A stretch of DNA of 64,000 bases from Bryopsis sp. KO-2023 (Eukaryota; Chlorophyta; Ulvophyceae; Bryopsidales; Bryopsidaceae): assembly GCA_030272585.1 (NCBI GenBank), contig BSYQ01000001.1, forward strand, positions 5,208,001 through 5,272,000. Direction: 5' to 3'. How positions within the stretch are numbered: the stretch's first letter is position 1; each line of letters starts with the position of its first letter. The position numbers were made by a program, and so were the translations under genes. Positions 20,238-30,512 of this stretch are shown one piece after another. The notes beneath the pieces were generated by a model. The model was given only the letters and a program-made list of their open reading frames with translations. It had not been told where the DNA came from and did no database searches.

Positions 20238-20360
20238 CAGGGAATGTGGATCGAGGGTCGAAAAACGGAAACTGTACGTGAGCCATTTTGGGGGTGCGCT
20301 CTATTCTGAAGGGCTAGAAGAGCTGTTTCAGAAATTCGGAACAGTGACGTCAGCACAGGT
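20238..20360 (+). pseudogene. Stray copy of RRM-gene exon 3
   Basis: This stretch closely repeats exon 3 of the RRM gene (28119-28236), including the acceptor (TTATCAG before GGAATGTGG) and donor (GCACAG before GTGAAAA), and encodes the RNP2-type start KLYVSHFGGAL with few replacements. Flanking intron sequence is also copied: about 150 bp on the left and a decayed stretch on the right. No other RRM exons accompany it, so it is a duplicated exon with intact splice signals rather than a second gene. Confidence 0.8.
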
Positions 20361-21187
20361 GAAAACCCAAAAGTGCAGCCTTCCTTTAACCGTGTGTGTG
20401 GAAAAAAACCAATCACCACCAGACTGAAAATGATTTATCGCCCTAGGGGAAGCGTTGCAATCTTGCCTGTGTTTTCGATTCTTCAAGAATTTGAAAAGGA
20501 CTTTTTTGTGTGTTGCCCGTGTAATCAATCGATAAAAACGATCAAAAATCGAATTATTCATTGGTGTTATTGCTACTATTTTCAAGGTCTCCATTTTTTT
20601 TTGTTCCCTATCAAAAATTGTTCATTTGAAAGTCAAAAACTTCCACAAAGAAGCAGCTCTAAAATAGTTTGGTACATACATTTAAACGTAAAAAAAAAAG
20701 CCATGCAAGGTGTCTGGAAATGCATTGAGCAATGCGACTAAATCATTTTTGATCATTGATTATTTGAGCTTTTGATCATTGGTTTTTTTTCAGTGAGTTT
20801 TATGCTACTAAGTAGCCATCAATAATATTTAACATCTTCGGATTTTATGGACCTGATTATCTTATATAGAGTATTAACAATGCTCCTCCAAAATTGTGGT
20901 TTTAAAACTCAAAATTCCAACACAAAGGTTTTATAAACCGAACCATCTCTCATAAGGAAAAACCAAACAATACAATCCTGAAATTTTTTTGAAAAAAAAA
21001 TAAGAGCAATCATTCCTCGCTCTCTTTCATATCTTCCTGAAGTTTAATAGGGATGATGGATTCATTTGGACCTGCCCAAACCAAAAACTGTTGCGCAGCC
21101 GCTGCACTGCAACAACAAAAAAATGATGCAAAAAGAATTCAAAAAAAAAAAAACGAACAGGTCCTCCTCCACTGTAGCCATCCCCCA

Positions 21188-22216
21188 TCACTGAACATGT
21201 GACCCAGCAGCAGAAAAGCTTTCAGCACTTCCTTCAGAGACATCATCTGGGACAGAGTTGCTCCAAGTCGCCTCATATTTCTGCCCACTATCGGCACTGG
21301 GTTCAGCCACGCCATCGGGGATATTCGTTCCGAGCCAGCATTCTCCTTTACGGTTATTGTCGGTGTCGTACTTGAACCTGGTCCAGGATTCGCACCCTGC
21401 CAAAGAGAGTGTGCCCAATGAATGCTCAGATTAGATCTAATTCAAAAAATTAAAAAAAAGGAATTGGACATTTCCTCAATCAAATCACAGTATGATTGAG
21501 AATGCAGCAGCAGCACTCTCATCGATCGACTTTCAAGGAATAAGACAAAAAAATTGGTAGAGTTAAGTGAGAGCATGAATGTTTATCTTTTTTTATATTT
21601 TTATATTTTTTTTCATCAGCAGATTCCCCGTACAATTGTCGGCATTGCACATTCTGCAGCATTCTTCGTTGCTCTCTGTGATATCTTTTTTTCCATCATT
21701 CAGATAGCTATCTCCCTTCAATTTCGTGTTCTTCGACAGAATCGAGCATGAATTCCGACCGCTGTTAAACCCGGCAGTGTACGGCGTGAACCCGGGGTTA
21801 AAGTTTCTGAGCCAGCATTCGCCAACTTTTTTGCCGTCGAAGGCCTTAGTCACCCTCGTCCATACAGCGCAAGCTGCAACCAACGCCACACAACCTCACC
21901 CCAATATCACGACACCAAATATTTCGCGTTTTTTGCTTCGCAAGAAACGAAAAGAAATGAAATGAAAAAGAAACGAAAAGAAAAGAAATGAAAAGCACCT
22001 GTTTTTGTGGGTTTTTTTTAAAGCAGAATTGTCTCTTGTAAACTAGGCTATAAACTCACATGGATTGCTGGCACACATTTCACAACATTCCTTATCGTTT
22101 GCAGTGATGTCTTGTTTTCCATCGTTCAATATTCCCTCAGTAGATGGGAAATCGAAATCTTCCAGAACACCACAAGTGAAAAGTCCTCCTGCATTGAATT
22201 CACAAAATTGTGGCTG
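21188..22216 (-). CDS. PAN/apple-type Cys-rich exons, copy B
   Basis: Three exons (22216-22060, 21873-21634, 21396-21188) join in matching phase to 201 residues ending SHVQ. Two PAN-type half-repeats are present (ECCEMC / CAVWTRV / GECWLRN and ECCRMC / CESWTRF / GECWLGT). Exon boundaries and phases equal those of copy A, which supports both as real exons. As in copy A the first exon starts in phase 0 without its own start codon. The linkage to the ankyrin exons upstream is unresolved. Confidence 0.62.
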
Positions 22217-22414
22217 CTGTTTTCCAAGCATAAATCAAATTGATTTGCATCCATCCACCCACACGATCACAATGTCACAAGATGCACTGAAGTTGGGGGG
22301 GGGGGAATTATCTGAAAAAATATAAAATAGAATAAAATAAACATTATCACAAAAAAAAAAAAGATAATATATATAATCTACACTGGGGATGATTCACAGA
22401 GATTGAATCTCTGA

Positions 22415-23528
22415 TCACATATTTTCGACAGTCAAAACAAAAAAGCTACCCAGGAGAGCTTTGATTTTTTTCTTGGTATCATCATCGCAACCCTCCCCAC
22501 AACTGCATGGCTCCTGAACTGGCAGGCGATTAAAAGGGGCCCCTGCTTCCACCAGAATCTGCGGAAAAAGCAGCAAGGGAGAGAGAAAAAGGCTCAGTAG
22601 CGCGATTTGGCCATTCTGTCTAAAACGTGCGGTTCCACTAAAAGGAAAGCAATTCTCCCATGTAAGTTCGAACTTGAGAGAGAATTCTCTCTCAACATTA
22701 TTCCCACCAAGAAAACGAACAGGCCCAAGAACAAGGTTCCAAAGAGTTTGAACTCATATTGGCACAAAACTTTCGCAAGCCCCACCTTGACACACTCGAA
22801 GCACCCATTGCAGACCGACTCATCGAGTGCGTAATGGAACTTAGCCCCCCAGCTGACCATGAGCTGTAAAAAAGAATCAAAGTGTTGTTTTATTTGGAGG
22901 TGGAAACAAACGAGTTTTATTTGGAGGTGGAAACAAACGAGTACAGCTCCTGCCAGGAAAACTGGAAAAAAAAAACTCCTCTCACCTTCAACCCCTCAAT
23001 GCAATTACGATCGACCAACGCATCGATGGGTTTGTAATCAAATTTGCTGCCTGCGTTGATGTTGTCTCCAGCAGCATGAAACTCCTGCTTAAGCAAAAAA
23101 AACCCGTAAAGCCTGGGAAGCACTTATACTATTTACGTTGCTCGTTAACAGGAAAGCGCCCCACGATCGGTCAAGAAAGTTACCTTCATGCATTTGATAT
23201 CACAAGCTTTTGCGACAGCCAGGAATCGAGTAGTATAGTAGCCTTTCTTATAAGTAGCGGAGCACTGACACTGAGCCCCTGCGCCAACCGTGACAAGAAA
23301 ATTCAAACATGATGATCGCTGCTCTAAGTCTACTTCTCTGCACCTTTGCACAGCGGCTGGTTTCTTATCACTTAAATGGACCCCTCCCAACACCTCTCCT
23401 TCGATCGTTGGATCGACGCGAAAGAAACCGCCCATGGCAGGGCTGGGCTGGATTCCAAAACGCCTACCTTCAAAAAGCAGGGCGATCGAGACCGCCGCCA
23501 CAACGCATGCCAACCAAAAACGCATCAT
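22415..23528 (-). CDS. Secreted ankyrin-repeat protein, copy B
   Basis: Five exons (23528-23468, 23278-23184, 23084-22986, 22863-22786, 22558-22415) give 158 residues, starting with the same signal-like exon as copy A (MMRFWLACVVAAVSIALLFE). Ankyrin-like helices follow (CDIKCMKEFHAAGDNINAG, EGLKLMVSWGAKF, ECVKILVEAGAPF). Exons 1, 3 and 4 have exactly the lengths of their copy-A partners (61, 99, 78 nt). The C-terminus differs because the 46-bp duplication is absent. A donor at CTCCTGG/GTAGCT could instead lead toward the PAN exons. Confidence 0.65.
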
Positions 23529-23780
23529 ACCACGATACTCCAGAAAAGATCAGAAAGAGAGGAGGAATGATTATGGTGCAGTGCGGTGCCATTTTATACT
23601 CGGCAAACCGTGGGAAGCCCATAAACCTGGGTGGTGCCGATCTCCAACAGAGCAAAATCCAGACTCCCTGAAAGTTCCAGCGCCTGCCATGCGAACTGAG
23701 ACGAGATGATGTCGGTTACAGCTTGTGCATGACCTGTTGTAGCTGGTGAGTAAGCAGAGGGCGTTTGAAAAGATGGGAAG

Positions 23781-24681
23781 CGTGGGTAGAGTCAATTTTG
23801 ATAGATCGAAAAATTGAGGGATGTGAGTGGGGGCTTAGGGTTGATGTTGTTGGTGGCAGTGCTAAAGGCTCTGGCCTGGCATGTCTTGTAGTACTTCTGG
23901 TTGGTGGCAGTTCGAGGCCAAATATGCACAAGCATCAACAATCTCCTTTGTATTGATTATTATTTCTTTGATTCTTGTTTTGTGTGGTCAACTTACTTTT
24001 TGGGGATTCTTTTCTTTTCCTTGTAATTCAGAATGCTTTTTGGGTGCACCCACGTGGGTTCTTTACATCGTGGTTACATTTGTCATTTTCTCTGGCACCA
24101 GGGGGGTGGTTTTTTTGCGTACCTTCACATTTTTTCAAGGCGTTTTTCTGCCGCCTTTTGTGGAACTTTTTTTTTCAGGTCTTTTGCTGGGATTGACGCT
24201 TTCATTTTCGCTTTCCGCGACAGATGTTGATCGCTGGCGGCGAGTTCATAATAGTTCTGTTCTGTGGATTGGTGGAGACCTATTTAGTGTATTGAGGGGA
24301 CGTGCATTTTGAAAGAGTTGTTTTTTTTTGGAGTGAGTATGAGTCGCGAGTCGCGACTCATACTGCCCTAATGGAAAGCTGTTGCGGCTGGCGACAGGCA
24401 GTTCATTGGTTTTCCTTCAGAAAGCAGCGCACGTGTCCCCAGTTTGGTCATTTTTTTAAACTCCACAATCCACCCTCTCGTCTGACATGGGAGTCTCATT
24501 TACGAGGCGGTCAAGCTGGCGTTTCTGGCATCCCAGCCAAAAAAAAGCGATCGCCCTATCCACCAACACAACGGCTCCTCCAAAATCGAACGATTCTCTG
24601 TGCGGCGTCCTGTTTTCGTGTTTTGAAGCGATACATTAGATAAGGCAGCGACAGCCGTCCTCACCGTTCCCCCTTTTTTCC
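23781..24681. other. Spacer, no supported gene
   Basis: Open stretches on the plus strand are rich in F, L and W from T-runs and show no domain. A GAGTCGCGAGTCGCGACTC-type palindromic stretch lies at about 24338-24360. Confidence 0.3.
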
Positions 24682-25660
24682 CACTAGTGAAAATATGCCG
24701 TTTTTACAAGCTTGTAAACGCGACTTTACAAGCTTGTAATCCACTTTACAAGCTTGTAACATTCCGGCGGGCAGCACTTAGCCGAAATTTCGCGTCGCGG
24801 AGAGCTTTCTTTGGTTTCCACCTTGTAAAGTGCGATTACAAGCTTGTAATCTCAGTTTACAAGCCTGTAATCGCAGTTTACAACCCTGAAATCCCATTCT
24901 AGAAGGTCGTACACCTGCGGATCTCCATCTTTCGAATTTCCTTGCCTCCCATCCTGTGCGACCAACCATCGTTCAACGGCCTGCTCCCATCCGCGACTGC
25001 ACGAGGTCAAGTGTGAGATTCGGGAGGACCGGTCGCGTATTCCGAGCAAAGCAGGTATTTAAAGAGCTTCTTTTGGCTGAAAGAAAAGTCGGAGACGAGT
25101 GCGCCGGCGCGCAGGGAACGAGGTACAGAGAGTGGGAAGGTCAGTACCCCAGCAGGGGCGCTCGTTTCTGGATTGCTCATCCCTGTTTTTGATGATGTTT
25201 CCGACACACTGACTTGCCCAAAACGCATGAACTGGATGATAACGAGCTCGTCCTCGAGGTGACCTGAGACTTCCATAGTGCAGAAATTGCTACCCTATGA
25301 AAATGCTCTGATTGTAGCAAGGAAATTGTTTGCCTTGGTATTGTGAGCTTGCTGATCATTGGTGTTGGGACTCATGTTTTTTTCTGTTTTTTCCTTGCTG
25401 TGCAACAGACCACCCTCTTGGTCACTTGATTACCATTGGGCAATGTTATTTCCAGAGGTGATTCATCGGCTGTGTGTCAAGCTCGCTTCCCAGGAAGATG
25501 TAAGTTTGATTTTCAGTTCATCTCTCGCTGGGGAATAGAGATTTTATTCCATGTGTTTGAGCAAGAGCAATACGGAAAACAACAGCAAAATTGGCAATCG
25601 TTTCTTTTTTTAATCAAGATTATATATGTACTATCAGGATTTTCTTTGGTACTACTTCTG

Positions 25661-25800
25661 TTAGACCGACTGCTGTTGGCACCAAAGGAAGGGAACGAAC
25701 AACGGAAGACAGAACCCTGGTGGCTAATTTGTCGATTGAGTTACATGACCCCAAATCCGTTTATAAACGCCTGCAAGAACAGGGCGAGGAAATCAAGTGA
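25661..25800 (+). CDS. Unrecognised possible exon inside the 2.7-kb element
   Basis: A candidate acceptor before ACCGACTGCTG is followed by about 45 open residues (motif LVANLSIELHDPKSVYKRL) ending at a stop at 25798-25800. The composition is protein-like, with balanced charges, unlike the surrounding T-rich frames. The partner exons and the family are unknown. It could be the last exon of a decayed transposase or of a host gene. Confidence 0.25.
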
Positions 25801-26840
25801 GATGAAATCAATTGTTCTTCCACTGTGCACCAGGTTGGTCCACAAATTTTTGGGTTTTGATGTAGAGGAAACGATGGTTGTAGAAGGAGTGTCTGACCCT
25901 GCCTGCTTTCTGTAGGCTGTCCTGTTGTGCTTGCCAGGTGGATCAAGAGGAGAGGGCATGGATCATGCTGATGGAATTGCTGGACTGAAGGATCTGGATG
26001 TCAGGGAGCCTAAGTACCATCTTTGTTCGTGGCTTGCTCTGCTCTGGTAAATTACCTCAGTTACATTTCTTGAAATTCGAAGCAATGCATTGACTATGAG
26101 TTTCCACAAACGTTGATTGTGGGTTTTGGGACGAAATGGGATAGTATGGTGGGTACACCTGAGCTCTGAAAGGGATGGGATGGTATGCATTCAACTGGAG
26201 GATTCTGTTCTCCCCATCTTAAAGCTTGGAACTTGAGCCTGGGGTCCTCTTGTGACAAAGCAGTGGAAACCACACTTTTGCTAGCTTATGGAGGACTATA
26301 TGAAACTGTTTCACACAATTTTGCCGTCAGTAGTGAACCTTGTTATGTGGGCATTTAGATGTATCACCCTCTTTTAAGTGGGCTCAATTTGTTGTCTTGA
26401 CAGTCACCAAAGAAGTCAGTCGAAGCCCCATCAGTCTGCCCCTCCGAGGGGGGTGTTGAAATTTAATGCAGTTTTTCCTCCCCAGTCTGACTCGCCGAAT
26501 CAACAGTCCAGGCATTGATCCCCCAAGAGCTGTTTTGTCACTTGTTCACTAGAAAATGATATAAGTATTGCGGAGTAAGTATTCTCCACAATAGTGGAAA
26601 TTGATTGTCTGATTGCCTCACCAGGGAAAGAGCAAGAGGAAGTGCTGAGTGAAGACCCACTGGACATTCTGTTGGATTTGGCCTGCAAAACACATTCATC
26701 AGTTGTGCGCAACAGAGGAAACTTCCACTCAGTTGAATTTTGAGTGGAACATTTTAAAAAGTAGAGGAGGGGTTTGGAAGTTTTCGCAGTATTTTCGCTT
26801 TCTTTCGCTGGTTGTGAGAATAAACTTCCAGAAAGCAAGA

Positions 26841-26881
26841 ATGTGCAGAAGGTGGATCCCAAGTTCGATTCTTGGGCACAT
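26841..26881 (+). other. tRNA-like minihelix hairpin
   Basis: A perfect T-arm-like hairpin (CCCAAG, loop TTCGATT, CTTGGG) is enclosed by ATGTG/CACAT pairing, resembling the acceptor plus T arm of a tRNA with the D and anticodon arms missing. It contains a B-box-like GTTCGATTC. It is likely a tRNA or SINE relic. Confidence 0.4.
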
Positions 26882-27466
26882 CGAGCTATTGAAAGGGATT
26901 TGCGGTTTTGTCTTTGTTGTAATTTATCATTGTAATGAGAAAAATTGAAATCATGATGATATTCTGTCCATTATTTTATAATAGTGATAATCACCCATGT
27001 GGTGGAGAATGGAATCATCTATAGACATTCATCAATTAAAATTTACAATCAATCGTACCACGACAAGAATCACAGCGGAGCGTGTGCTTGGGCTTGTGTG
27101 ATGACACATCAATGACAGAGCTTGTAAAGTGCTTGTAACAGCTTGTAAGAGCTTGTAACCGCGTGGATCGGGAAAGCTTGTAACAGCTTGTAACAGCTTG
27201 TAAGAGCTTGTAAATTCCCACTTTACAAGCATGGAGCTGTTCCACTTTACAAGCTTTTTGCTTGTAACAGCTTGTAACAGCTTGTAATCTCCACTTTACA
27301 AGCTTGTAAACGATGGGGACAGTGTCAAGTCTTTACAAGCTTGTAATCCACTTTACAAGCACTTTACAAGGTGTTTACAAGCTTGTAAAAGCGGCGTTTT
27401 TTCACTAGTGTCCCCTGGCCCAGACGTGCTCTTCTTTGAACCAGCTTTCCTTCGACTCAAGACATC

Positions 27467-29056
27467 ATGAGCGGACAAAGCCACCCTGGGACGATCTTCG
27501 TCAGAGTGAGCTCCCAGGCACTCTGTTGCAAAGTTGCCACGACTCAAATCAAGTGATCAGATAAGTGACCGTGTTTTCGACCCTGGCGCGCAGGGACTGC
27601 CTACGGTTATCCAAGAGTGCGACCTGGTGGAGGCGTTCAGTGGTTTCGGAGCTGTCGAGGAAGCGGTGGTTGCCAGATTCTCGAAGGACGGTCCGTCGTT
27701 GGGGTACGGATTCGTGACCTTTTCATCGAACGAGGCGGCAGAGAGCGCCCGCTCGATCGTCGATGGGAAGGAAATAGACTGCAAGCACCTCGTCGCCAAA
27801 TTGACGGTCCAGCAGTGCAAGGACTGTTGCCCAAGGTATCGTCTAGGAGAGAACTTGGTGTTGATTTTCCGTTAACGAACAGCATGGCGGCTTGACAGAA
27901 GTAGTGAATCCGTCCCCAAACGACCGCTTGTGGGGATATTTCTTAGGCGATCGGTACCCGTTCGAATAGGGTGTTTGAGGAGATTATACTTAGGATATCC
28001 TTTGCTGTGGGTTGTAACTATGGATTGATTGAAAGCACATTTTTGTTGGCTCTTGATCTCTGCCTATCGAAAGAAGTTTAAGTTGAAGGCGGCTATTTAT
28101 TGGACGGTTTTTTATCAGGGAATGTGGATCGAGGATCGAAAAACGGAAACTGTACGTGAGCCATTTTGGGGGTGCGCTCGATTCTGAAGGGCTTGAAAAG
28201 CTGTTTCAGAAATTCGGAACAGTGACGTCAGCACAGGTGAAAAATCAAAAGTGCAGCTTCCCTTTCCTTTTCGTGTATGTGTGTCTCGAAGATTGGAAAG
28301 CATTTTATTTATTTTTTCTGTGTTTTCGATTCTTCAAAAATTTGCATAGAACTTTTGTGGTGTGGGGGAAAACTTGAGCAACGCCTCCTTCTCTTGTTGG
28401 AACATGAGGGACCGGCTCTCATCAAGAATCGGCAGCCCCAGACAGCTGATCAAATCCTTCCTGCTTTTGTGCCCAGGTGGTTTACTCTAATTTTGGAGGG
28501 AGCCGGGGTTTTGGATTCGTCACCTTCGACAACGTCGAGGAAGCAGCACATGCTCTTTCCAAAATGCAGAACTTCAAATTGCCCGATCAGGTGCGAACAA
28601 GAAAAATCATTGAAACAATAATAGAAAAACCTCCCTTTTCAGCAGTCAGTCATTCTGGAACAGTGGTAATGGAGATCCCCATGGTTGATTTAAAATTCAA
28701 GAAATCAACAGAAGGGGTGAGCTGGTCTTTGACACAGAGGCACACAGAGATATTCTCTGGAAAAACACCTCGATTTCTTTCACCGCTGTGTGGGGTGGCT
28801 GGGTCCCACACCAGAATAATTCCTAGGTTGATTTTCTGGGATTTTTTGCCCTTTTCATTCTGTGTTTGTGTGTATATTGACATCCGTTGCCTTGACCTTC
28901 CCTTAGAACAGCATATTGGTGGAGTATGCACATTGTGAAAAATTCTCGAAGAGGGATAGCAGAGTTGAGCCTCCAATTTGGACTCCTTCTTCAGAAAATG
29001 CCATGGACAAAGAAAACTTGGCCCCAAAGTCAGAGTTTTCTCAGCCCGATGCCTGA
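27467..29056 (+). CDS. RNA-binding protein with tandem RRM domains
   Basis: The exons 27467-27505, 27594-27835, 28119-28236, 28477-28716 and 28907-29056 join in frame to 262 residues. The first RRM has RNP2 IFVRGL formed across intron 1 and RNP1 GYGFVTF. The second has RNP2 LYVSHF and RNP1 RGFGFVTF, and ILVEYA near the end fits a last beta strand. The start ATG at 27467 places RNP2 about nine residues in. Inside 28477-28716 a further intron from 28591 is possible and would keep frame. The role is probably single-stranded RNA binding in nucleus or cytoplasm. The partner RNA cannot be told. The gene begins only about 55 bp beyond the 2.7-kb element. One exon has been copied to 20238-20360. Confidence 0.82.
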
Positions 29057-30512
29057 ACAGAAGCCGAGAAGAGCCTTTACAAAGTCTTTAAATTTTTTGT
29101 TTTAGGGGGGAATAGATGTATTATGGATTTCATGTTATTTGCTGCCTGACGAATCGGTACTACTACTCGTTTCACAAGTGTTTGAAACTGGAAATTTCCA
29201 TCAAGGTTTTTCCAGTTCTCTTTTTTTGGTCGGGGACGGAGGGGAAGGCAGACTGACAGTCTGATTTTTCGGGAAACAGTTGCTTCTGCGTTGAAGTGCA
29301 TAGATTTGAATGAAGTGAATAGATTTGAAACAAAAAGTTTCATTTTTGGAGGGAAAGGGGGGGGGGGCTGAAATTGTACACCAGATAGATATATAGGAAA
29401 CGAAAACTGGCAGCACATCAAACGATATTAGTCTCGATGAGAGGTCGTGGAAGTTTCTTCTTTGGAGGGATTAGGATTAGCTGGAATTTCATTTTTTGCC
29501 TCTGAAGTTAATGTTTCATTGGTCTCATTGGCTTTTCAAACAGACTTAGTGGTACTATGACAATTAAAAAAAAAGTTCTTTTTCTTTTTCTCCAATATTG
29601 CTCATTGATTATCCATACATGTCTGTAAAGAGAGCCCAGGCCTCTATCGCACATTCTGCTGTTGAAACCAATAAGTTGTGTTTGGCTTCCTGAAGATCCC
29701 CATGAACTCTAAACGCTTCTTGGAACTGTCAAAATTGATAGAGTTCATAAGCTCCATCATCAGGTTACTGCGATGAGTCGTGTGGGGGAAAAAAACCCAT
29801 CCAATGATTGTCTGTGTGGACTCCATATGCAAGACCAAGTTGCCATCTTACCAAAACACAACAACAGCCTATCCAGAGTCCAAATTTCAAGAAATATGTA
29901 TTTCAAACTTGGTCTCTTTTGTCTACATGGGGATTGCGTTATGAATCAAAATCAATGAAACCAAGGAAAGAAGCCTGGAAACGCTCGTACATGACTCACC
30001 GCAAACGCGCGCGACTCTGAATATGATTGTCTCCCAAAATATTACAAGCGTACTTTCATGACAACCCAATATATAGGTCCACATTCAGTTAGCCAGCAAC
30101 TCACAACAAACTGTAAGTCCTCCAGTCAATCCACTATCCTAACCACTGCAACTAGCACGCTGGCTGAGTCACCTGGGACAGACTCCTGAAAAGCTCGAAA
30201 GACACATGCCCAGGGAGCGCCAGGAAAATCCCCTGAAATGAGTTTCGATCAGTTTCCTCATCAAACGAAAAAAAAAACAACGCCGAAAGGGGTCGAAAAA
30301 TATCAATTAGTGCATCGGCGGCTCTCGATCGTCTTCTGTCAGTCCGACCTGTGAGAGTGCGAAGTCAGCCCCGACTGACGAGTCTTCAGTGACGACCAGC
30401 GAGTTGCTGGCACGTGTTTCCCAGCAAGGCTCCGCTTCGCGCCAAAACCCCCGAGGACGTACGCTGTCCGCACCCCTTGGAGAAACTATCTGGAGTTGTT
30501 TTTCTCGCCAGA
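29057..30512. other. Intergenic region before the ARM-like gene
   Basis: No gene is supported. The proximal part is presumably the 3' UTR of the RRM gene. About 30300-30512, richer in C and G, is the likely promoter and 5' UTR of the gene starting at 30513. Confidence 0.4.

Larger units (their letters stand above)
20889..23780. repeat. Tandem segmental duplication, copy B
   Basis: This is the second copy of the segment at 16847-19795, in the same orientation. It carries the second ankyrin/PAN exon set. Its exon 1 region around 23370-23530 is nearly identical to copy A around 19375-19535, more so than the introns, which may reflect gene conversion. Confidence 0.85.
24682..27410. mobile_element. 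2.7-kb DNA element with CTTGTAA-array ends
   Basis: Both ends show CACTAGTG followed inward by A-rich sequence, GCCG and TTTTACAAGCTTGTAAAC, in inverted orientation (24682 onward, and the reverse complement up to 27410). Each end then carries an array of TTACAAGCTTGTAA palindromes and half-sites (24710-24895 and 27118-27385). CACTAGTG is itself palindromic, so it may be an 8-bp target duplication or part of the inverted repeat. Subterminal arrays like this are where hAT-type transposases bind. No transposase is recognised inside. Possible exons near 25661-25800 and a tRNA-like hairpin at 26841 lie within. Confidence 0.6.

Noticed and set aside
25000-26900. A host gene inside the 2.7-kb element
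   Set aside because: Several donor and acceptor candidates exist, but no chain of exons keeps frame for more than one step and no domain is recognised. Only one possible exon is reported.
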